This document shows, in pieces, positions 28,664-33,055 of a stretch of DNA of 33,055 bases. The notes under the pieces were generated by a model. The model was not told where the DNA came from. It saw nothing but the letters and a program-made list of their open reading frames with translations, and searched no databases. Position numbers and translations under genes: made by a program. Source of the DNA: Bacteroidales bacterium UBA1180 (GTDB lineage: Bacteria; Bacteroidota; Bacteroidia; Bacteroidales; Paludibacteraceae); the NCBI GenBank assembly GCA_002310195.1, contig DBYS01000006.1, positions 1 to 33,055 of the forward strand, in the 5' to 3' direction. Position 1 is the stretch's first letter. Every line of letters starts with the position of its first letter.

Positions 28664-29227
28664 TTATTTCACGCGCTCGCAGTAGCTGCCGTCGCGTGTG
28701 TCAACGCGTACGATCTCGCCCTCGTTGATAAACAGCGGCACGCGGATCTCGGCGCCGGTCTCCAGCTTAGCGGGCTTGAGGGTGTTGGTGGCGGTATCAC
28801 CGCGCAGACCCGGTTCGGTGTAAGCGATAGCGAGCTCAACCTTGGCGGGCAGTTCGGCGAAGAGGATAGTGTCGGTCGAAGCGTCCGATACGACGTCCAC
28901 CACGAAGCCTTCCTTCAGGTAATCCACGCCGGTGATCAGGTCATGGGCGATAGGCACCTGCTCGTAGGTCTCGTTGTTCATGAAGATGTAATCCTCACCT
29001 TCCTTGTACAGGAACTGGTACGGACGACGCTCTACGCGTACATCCTCCAACTTCTCGCCGATGTTGAAGCGACGCTCCAGTACGCGACCGTCAACTACGT
29101 CCTTGAACTTAACACGCATGATCGTGTTGCCCTTACCGGGCTTAACATGAAGAAATTCGATTACAAAATACAAACGGCCGTCCATGCGGATGCAAACGCC
29201 GTTCTTGATGTCTTGTGAGTTAATCAT
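28664..29227 (-). CDS. efp: Translation elongation factor P
   Basis: Relieves ribosome stalling at polyproline. The 187-residue protein has the KOW-like N-domain (MINSQDIKNGVCIRMDGRLY), the modification loop VKPGKGNTIMRVKFKDV with Lys at the loop tip, the OB domain (FMNNETYEQVPIAHDLITGV) and the C-terminal EF-P domain (ELAIAYTEPGLRGDTATNTL, then KPAKLETGAEIRVPLFINEG and EIVRVDTRDGSY). The loop Lys would be the modified residue if it is modified; no modification enzyme is in the window. A promoter lies at 29405-29436. The LRR gene follows by 4 bp. Confidence 0.97.
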   Translation of the reverse strand: MINSQDIKNGVCIRMDGRLYFVIEFLHVKPGKGNTIMRVKFKDVVDGRVLERRFNIGEKLEDVRVERRPYQFLYKEGEDYIFMNNETYEQVPIAHDLITGVDYLKEGFVVDVVSDASTDTILFAELPAKVELAIAYTEPGLRGDTATNTLKPAKLETGAEIRVPLFINEGEIVRVDTRDGSYCERVK

Positions 29228-29404
29228 AAAATCTGTTACTATTTAGTCATTTACTATTTCTTTATATAGTCGTTTGTTGTGTTCTTGCTGTTCGTACTGT
29301 TTCGTCGTTTACTGTTTCAATTCTCCCAGCGGTCAAACAATCGGCTGGCCGTATGATTATTTGGCACAGTGTGCTCTACGGCTACTACATGACGAAAACG
29401 CTTG

Positions 29405-29436
29405 CAAAGATACAAAAAAATATAGATATTTGCAAA
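29405..29436 (-). promoter_or_regulatory. Bacteroidota-type promoter of efp
   Basis: Minus-strand TATCTTTG (29405-29412) and TTTG (29433-29436), 20 bp apart. It predicts a leader of about 170 nt before efp. Confidence 0.72.
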
Positions 29437-29472
29437 TTTTTACTCAAAAAAGCATAAAATTTGCGCTTTGGC

Positions 29473-29503
29473 TTGCAAATTCAAAGAAATATTTGTATCT
29501 TTG
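29473..29503 (+). promoter_or_regulatory. Bacteroidota-type promoter of the marC operon
   Basis: TTG (29473-29475), 20 bp, TATCTTTG (29496-29503), 20 bp before the ATG at 29524. It supports that ATG over upstream TTG or ATG codons in the same frame. Confidence 0.75.
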
Positions 29504-29523
29504 TACTCAAAAATATAACTATC

Positions 29524-30135
29524 ATGGACGCAGTAAGAGAATTCTTCGGAGATTTTGACATCTGGCAAGTGCTGTCATCGTTTATCTTTCTGATAGCCAT
29601 CATTGATCCGTTTGGCAATATACCCGTAACGATAGCCATGCAGAAGAAGGGTATCAAGATACATGCCGATCGCGTTTGTATTGCCAGTATAGTTATACTC
29701 ATGTCGTTCCTGTTTTTGGGCGAGTGGATACTGAAACTGTTCGGCGTGCAGATTGAATATTTCGCCATCGCTGGTGGTTTTGTCATTTTCCTTATGGCGA
29801 TGGAGATGGTTCTGGATATCACCATCTTCCAGAACGACAAACTCGAAGATCAAGTAGCCGGAGCAGGTTCAATCGTTCCCTTGGCTTTCCCGATGTACGC
29901 CGGCCCGGGAGCGTTCACCGCATTGCTCGCTATCACGGCTGAATATAGCATCCTTAATCTCTGCATATCACTGTTCTTATGTATGCTGGTACTCTACCTG
30001 GTACTAATCGGTACGAACTGGCTTACGAAGTACCTCGGCCAAACGGCATTGTACATTATTCGCAAGTTCTTCGGAATAATCGTTCTTGCAATTGCTTGTA
30101 AGTTGATGTTTGGCAATCTGGCGGTAATATTCTAA
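29524..30135 (+). CDS. MarC-family integral membrane protein
   Basis: A 203-residue inner-membrane protein with about six hydrophobic segments. Family motifs: FLIAIIDPFGNIPVTIAMQK in the first helix (the P-x-G-N-I-P signature), GVQIEYFAIAGGFVIFLMAM, and IVPLAFPMYAGPGAFTALLA in the fourth helix, which is the paired PxxAGPG signature. MarC proteins were once linked to multiple antibiotic resistance, a role since disputed; the substrate is unknown. The frame is open upstream, but the promoter (29473-29503) and homology start (MDAVREFFGDFDIWQVLSS) support 29524. First of a four-gene operon. Confidence 0.93.
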   Translation: MDAVREFFGDFDIWQVLSSFIFLIAIIDPFGNIPVTIAMQKKGIKIHADRVCIASIVILMSFLFLGEWILKLFGVQIEYFAIAGGFVIFLMAMEMVLDITIFQNDKLEDQVAGAGSIVPLAFPMYAGPGAFTALLAITAEYSILNLCISLFLCMLVLYLVLIGTNWLTKYLGQTALYIIRKFFGIIVLAIACKLMFGNLAVIF

Positions 30136-30147
30136 CCAAATCAGGCA

Positions 30148-31203
30148 ATGAGAAAAATTGTATTGACTATAGTAGCAGGCTTGCTGTTGGCAGCATGCTC
30201 GCGTGCACCGCAGTTTGAAGTTAGCGGTGTGGTTACAGGGGCTCAGGGACAGATGTTGTATCTTGAGCACACAGGCCTCACGAGTACCGAGCCTGAAGAC
30301 TCGTGCGTGCTCAAGGAGGATGGCGCGTTTGTGTTGCACGGATCCGCTCCCGAGTACCCGGATTTCTATCGTCTGCGTATAGGGCAGAAGTACGCCGTGT
30401 TAGCGGTGGATTCGATAGAAACAATCAGCCTTGTTACATCACTGGATAGTCTGGCTCTGACAGAAGCGTTTATTGGCTCGCCGCAGAGTGTGACGATTGC
30501 CCGACTGCGCCACTCGCTGCGCGAGAATCCGATCGACGAGCATCGCCGGTTTGCGCAAGAGGTGATCATGCGCGAGCCGCGTTCGCTGGCTGCGTACTAT
30601 GCCGTGTTCCAGAGCAAGCAGGGCGTGCCGGTGTTCGACATGTACGACCCGCAGCAGCGCAAGTACTATCAGGTCGTGGCTACGTCAATGAACGTCTGGC
30701 TGCCCGAATATGTGCGTAGCAAGACGCTGTACACTCAGGTGCTCGGCGCAATGAATGCCGAACGCAAGGCGCTTAACGACATGGCTATGCGACAATATAT
30801 CGATGAAAACGAATCAACGTTTCTGGATATAGCACTGCCGAATATCTATGGTGATACATGTCGCTTGAGCGAACATCTGGGCAGAGTAATCTTGCTGGAG
30901 TTCTCCACCTCACAGATAGAAAAGGGAAACGCGTACGTGCTCGCGCTACGCGAATTGGATAACAAGTACAACGCCCGTGGATTGGATATCTACTCCGTGA
31001 GTGTTGACCCCGTCAAACTGTACTGGGAAGATTGGGTGAAGAATTTACCCTGGACGTGCGTGCGCACCGAGACTACTGACCCGCTCGTTACGTACAATGT
31101 AAGCTCCGTACCCACAATGTTCCTGCTCGACAGGAAGGGGCAGGTGCAGGGACGTTATGCCGATTTCGAGCAATTGGAGAAAGATATCAAGAAACTTCTG
31201 TAA
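30148..31203 (+). CDS. DUF4369/thioredoxin-like lipoprotein lacking CxxC
   Basis: A 351-residue lipoprotein (MRKIVLTIVAGLLLAACS; lipid Cys17). The N-terminal part (about 20-115) is a DUF4369 domain: FEVSGVVTGAQGQMLYLEHT and a later SIETISLVTSLDSLAL. The C-terminal part (about 220-351) is a thioredoxin/redoxin-like fold: LPNIYGDTCRLSEHLGRVIL with LLEFSTSQIEKGN, then LDIYSVSVDPVKLYWEDWVK, LPWTCVRTETT and the cis-Pro region VSSVPTMFLLDRKGQV. At the active-site position, where WCxxC would be expected, it has FSTSQIEKG, so redox activity is unlikely. Families of this kind are frequent in Bacteroidales; function unknown. It starts 12 bp after marC. Confidence 0.88.
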   Translation: MRKIVLTIVAGLLLAACSRAPQFEVSGVVTGAQGQMLYLEHTGLTSTEPEDSCVLKEDGAFVLHGSAPEYPDFYRLRIGQKYAVLAVDSIETISLVTSLDSLALTEAFIGSPQSVTIARLRHSLRENPIDEHRRFAQEVIMREPRSLAAYYAVFQSKQGVPVFDMYDPQQRKYYQVVATSMNVWLPEYVRSKTLYTQVLGAMNAERKALNDMAMRQYIDENESTFLDIALPNIYGDTCRLSEHLGRVILLEFSTSQIEKGNAYVLALRELDNKYNARGLDIYSVSVDPVKLYWEDWVKNLPWTCVRTETTDPLVTYNVSSVPTMFLLDRKGQVQGRYADFEQLEKDIKKLL

Positions 31204-31223
31204 TTTATAATTTCATTTAGCAT

Positions 31224-31670
31224 ATGAACCTGCAAGGTCAGACTATAGCCATGGCGAGTGATCACGCCGGCTATAACCTTAAGCAAGATGTACGTGCATG
31301 GCTCGAGAGCCAAGGTGCACAAGTCAAAGACTACGGCTGTTACTCCACTGAGAGTTGCGACTATCCGGACTTTGCTCACCCGCTGGGCGAAGCTATCGAC
31401 CGAGGTGAGCAAACGATGGGCATTGTCATCTGCTCAACGGGCAACGGTATCTGTATGACTGCCAACAAGCACCAAGGTGTGCGGGCTGCATTGTGCTGGG
31501 ATATACCCCTGGTGGAACTGGCGCGTCAGCACAACAATGCGAATGTTCTTGGCTTGCCGGCTAACTTCGTCACGAAAGAGAAGGCACTGGAGATGGTGCG
31601 TACGTTCTTTGCCACTGACTTTGAGGGCGGTCGTCACGAACGCCGTGTAAATAAGATTGCTTGCAAGTAA
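31224..31670 (+). CDS. rpiB: Ribose 5-phosphate isomerase B
   Basis: Interconverts ribose and ribulose 5-phosphate in the pentose phosphate pathway. The 148-residue protein is full length: QTIAMASDHAGYNLKQDVRA (Asp/His phosphate-binding loop), DYGCYSTESCDYPDFAHPLG, IVICSTGNGICMTANKHQGV (active-site Cys), RAALCWDIPLVELARQHNNA and NVLGLPANFVTKEKAL. It starts 20 bp after the thioredoxin-like lipoprotein gene. The radical SAM gene begins 17 bp after its stop when the ATG at 31688 is used. Confidence 0.96.
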   Translation: MNLQGQTIAMASDHAGYNLKQDVRAWLESQGAQVKDYGCYSTESCDYPDFAHPLGEAIDRGEQTMGIVICSTGNGICMTANKHQGVRAALCWDIPLVELARQHNNANVLGLPANFVTKEKALEMVRTFFATDFEGGRHERRVNKIACK

Positions 31671-31687
31671 GCCTTTCGTACTCCGCG

Positions 31688-32689
31688 ATGATAGGCAATA
31701 TGTATTGTACGCGCGCGTGGAACAACCTGCGTTGTTGGGGGAGTTACGCCCTCAGCATCGCAGGTGTGTCGTATGTGCGTCACATGCCTGCGTTCGTGTC
31801 CGTTGAGCCGGCGGACTTCTGCCAGCTGGCCTGTCCCGAGTGCCCGGTCGGCCTGCGGCGGGGCAAGGCAAGAGGCGCGGTGATGGGGCTGGAGGATTTC
31901 CGCCATATAGTGGCGGAAGTCAAGCCCTACGTACATACGATGCAGTTGTTCTGGCAGGGCGAACCGCTGCTCAACGACCGCCTCCCCGAGATGGTGCGCA
32001 TAGCTCGTGAGGCGGGTATCTACACCATCGTTTCTACCAACGCCCAGCGCCTTGACCAACCGATGGCCGAGGCGCTGGTTCGTGCCGGGCTCAACCGTAT
32101 CATCGTCAGCATGGACGGCTGGACGCAGCACACCTACGAGCAGTACCGCCGTGGCGGCAGTGTGGACAAGTGCAAACAGGCCATCCGCTACCTCTGCCAA
32201 GCCAAGCACCTTCACCCCCTCACCCTTTCACCCTTTCACCCCTTCACCCCTTCACCCCTCATCGAACTCCAGTGCCTCTATCTCAAGACCAACGAGGCGG
32301 AGTGGGCTACTTTCCGCCGCGAGTACAAGCGCCTTGGGGCTGACCGCCTGACGATGAAAACCGCCCAGCTCTACGATTATCAGCAAGGCTCGCCGCTCAT
32401 GCCTGCGGATGCGCGTTACGCGCGATATAGGTGGAACGCGCACACGGGGCAGTACGAACTTCGTCGCCGGCTGCATAACCGTTGCTACCGCCTCTGGAGC
32501 GGCTGTGTGATCGATGTGCAGGGCAATGTGCTCCCGTGCTGTTACGACAAACAGAAGCAACACCTGTTCGGCAATATCCACCGCCGGTCACTTCGCGATA
32601 TCTGGCACGGCGCCGAAGCACAACGCTTCCGCCGCGAGATCCTCCGCCACCGCAAGCAGATCAGCATCTGCACGAATTGCGACGAATAA
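31688..32689 (+). CDS. Radical SAM/SPASM protein of unknown substrate
   Basis: A 333-residue enzyme. The 4Fe-4S binding motif is ADFCQLACPECPVGLRRG (C45, C49, C52). TIM-barrel segments follow: TMQLFWQGEPLLNDRL, GIYTIVSTNAQRLD and RIIVSMDGWTQHTYEQYR. The C-terminal SPASM domain carries further cysteines: RCYRLWSGCVIDVQGNVLPC with the neighbouring CYD, then FGNIHRRSLRDIWHG and ICTNCDE. It belongs to the MoaA/PqqE-like SPASM group; many members modify peptides or act in cofactor pathways, but no precursor is adjacent. Residues 175-191 (LHPLTLSPFHPFTPSPL) come from an 8-bp repeat array. The ATG at 31688 (MIGNMYCTRAWNN) avoids overlap with rpiB; a TTG at 31661 is less likely. Confidence 0.88.
   Translation: MIGNMYCTRAWNNLRCWGSYALSIAGVSYVRHMPAFVSVEPADFCQLACPECPVGLRRGKARGAVMGLEDFRHIVAEVKPYVHTMQLFWQGEPLLNDRLPEMVRIAREAGIYTIVSTNAQRLDQPMAEALVRAGLNRIIVSMDGWTQHTYEQYRRGGSVDKCKQAIRYLCQAKHLHPLTLSPFHPFTPSPLIELQCLYLKTNEAEWATFRREYKRLGADRLTMKTAQLYDYQQGSPLMPADARYARYRWNAHTGQYELRRRLHNRCYRLWSGCVIDVQGNVLPCCYDKQKQHLFGNIHRRSLRDIWHGAEAQRFRREILRHRKQISICTNCDE
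32211..32258. repeat. Six tandem 8-bp repeats inside the radical SAM gene
   Basis: TTCACCCC, CTCACCCT, TTCACCCT, TTCACCCC, TTCACCCC, TTCACCCC on the plus strand. The array is in frame in the radical SAM gene and codes for a Pro/Phe/Ser/His linker. One unit gained or lost would shift the frame. Confidence 0.92.
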
Positions 32690-32698
32690 AAAAGGTTA

Positions 32699-32744
32699 TG
32701 TCGAGGACCCCAGAGTGGCGATCACTCTCGATAACGTCTCGACA
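32699..32744. other. Nested hairpin after the radical SAM gene
   Basis: TGTCGAG (32699-32705) pairs with CTCGACA (32738-32744). Inside it, AGAGTG (32712-32717) pairs with CACTCT (32723-32728). GTTAT-type sequence upstream gives an alternative pairing with CTCGATAAC. It lies 10 bp after the stop, before the terminator at 32780. It may be a 3'-end structure of the marC operon mRNA or a small structured element. Confidence 0.5.
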
Positions 32745-32779
32745 AAACCTCGATAAAAATCGCCCAATAATATACAAAA

Positions 32780-32805
32780 GAAACGCTCCTATTCAGGAGC
32801 GTTTC
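32780..32805. terminator. Bidirectional terminator between marC operon and rpsA
   Basis: GAAACGCTCCT (32780-32790), loop ATTC, AGGAGCGTTTC (32795-32805): a perfect 11-bp stem. It lies between convergent genes and has A/T-rich flanks on both sides. Confidence 0.85.
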
Positions 32806-32824
32806 CGTTTGCTTACTCAGCGTC

Positions 32825-33055
32825 TTACTCGGCGTCCTTAGCGGCGTCTTTGGGAGCAGCCTCTTTCTTGGCAGCGGCTTTCTTGGCCGGAGCTTTCTTG
32901 GCAGGCTTAGTCTCTGCTTCCATCGAAGCTTTGAGGTTAGCGAGCACATCGAGGTCACCGAGCGTGGTTTTCTCAACCTTCGGCAGCTCAGGAGCGGCCT
33001 CTTTCTTCTCGGCTTTAGCTTCCTTAGCGGGTGCCTCCTTGCGCTCCTCCCATGT
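32825..33055 (-). CDS. rpsA: C-terminal tail of a probable 30S ribosomal protein S1, start outside window
   Basis: The last 76 residues of a protein whose start lies beyond the right edge. It reads TWEERKEAPAKEAKAEKKEA, then APELPKVEKTTLGDLDVLAN, then LKASMEAETKPAKKAPAKKA and ends KDAAKDAE. The segment KTTLGDLDVLANLKASME resembles the conserved end of Bacteroidota S1, as I recall it; the Lys/Ala-rich extension is a frequent tail of ribosomal or nucleic-acid-binding proteins. S1 binds mRNA on the 30S subunit. Another Lys/Ala-tailed protein is possible. The last four codons (Asp-Ala-Glu-stop) are duplicated: a second GACGCTGAGTAA follows the first stop in frame. Confidence 0.5.
   Translation of the reverse strand, partial: TWEERKEAPAKEAKAEKKEAAPELPKVEKTTLGDLDVLANLKASMEAETKPAKKAPAKKAAAKKEAAPKDAAKDAE

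Noticed and set aside
31688..32689. Radical SAM/SPASM protein as part of the PqqD-like block
   Set aside because: It is about 17 kb away in a different operon with marC and rpiB; functional linkage would be guesswork.

Overview
The window reads as chromosomal DNA of a member of the order Bacteroidales (phylum Bacteroidota), probably from an animal gut. Reasons: promoters of the Bacteroidota type (TTTG, about 20 bp, TAnnTTTG) precede many genes; start codons lack strong Shine-Dalgarno sequences; and the gene families are typical of the group (DUF3467, PCMD, DUF4369-thioredoxin lipoproteins, BspA-like LRR proteins, M49 peptidases often annotated as 'dihydrofolate reductase', PspC/PadR/GIN-domain operons). 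The family cannot be fixed from sequence alone. No rRNA, tRNA, CRISPR array, integrase or intact insertion sequence was recognised.

Layout. 1-1201 (minus): lolA-like gene followed by tpiA (cut by the window edge). 1419-3564 (plus): operator-like half-sites, then pspC, a PadR repressor and a membrane GIN-domain protein, ending in a terminator. 3667-5386 (minus): an accessory patch with an AT-rich secreted protein, a structured or remnant spacer, and a 50-residue protein overlapping a zeta-toxin-like ATPase, just downstream of ftsK (5401-7986). 8367-10445 (plus): a large secreted fibronectin-III protein. 10538-17471 (minus): a compact nine-gene run of membrane LytTR regulator, rnhA, prsW, HPr-kinase-like protein, S26-like peptidase, PqqD-like protein, truncated GT2, recQ and prmA. 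17681-18385 (plus): SGNH hydrolase. 18359-25450 (minus): a second compact run of degenerate SGNH protein, PCMD protein, GT2, DUF3467, nucleoside phosphorylase, M49 peptidase and a strongly shortened aroA. 25861-29227: rlmH, divergent mnmE, then efp with an LRR surface protein. 29524-32689 (plus): marC, a DUF4369/thioredoxin-like lipoprotein, rpiB and a radical SAM/SPASM protein. 32825-33055 (minus): end of a probable rpsA.

How it fits together. Most genes are housekeeping: glycolysis and pentose phosphate (tpiA, rpiB), translation and RNA modification (efp, rlmH, mnmE, prmA, rpsA), DNA maintenance (ftsK, recQ, rnhA) and the shikimate pathway (aroA). The best candidate for an undescribed system is the tightly coupled HPr-kinase-like / S26-like peptidase / PqqD-like / GT2 block (13083-15440), with an intramembrane protease and a membrane LytTR regulator upstream. 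It has the parts of a peptide recognition, phosphorylation and cleavage pathway, but no substrate peptide is visible. A second candidate is the small-protein/zeta-like ATPase pair next to ftsK.

A recurring oddity is short tandem or low-complexity repeats inside conserved genes (prmA, aroA, radical SAM). Two of the three have unit lengths not divisible by three, so a copy-number change would shift the reading frame.
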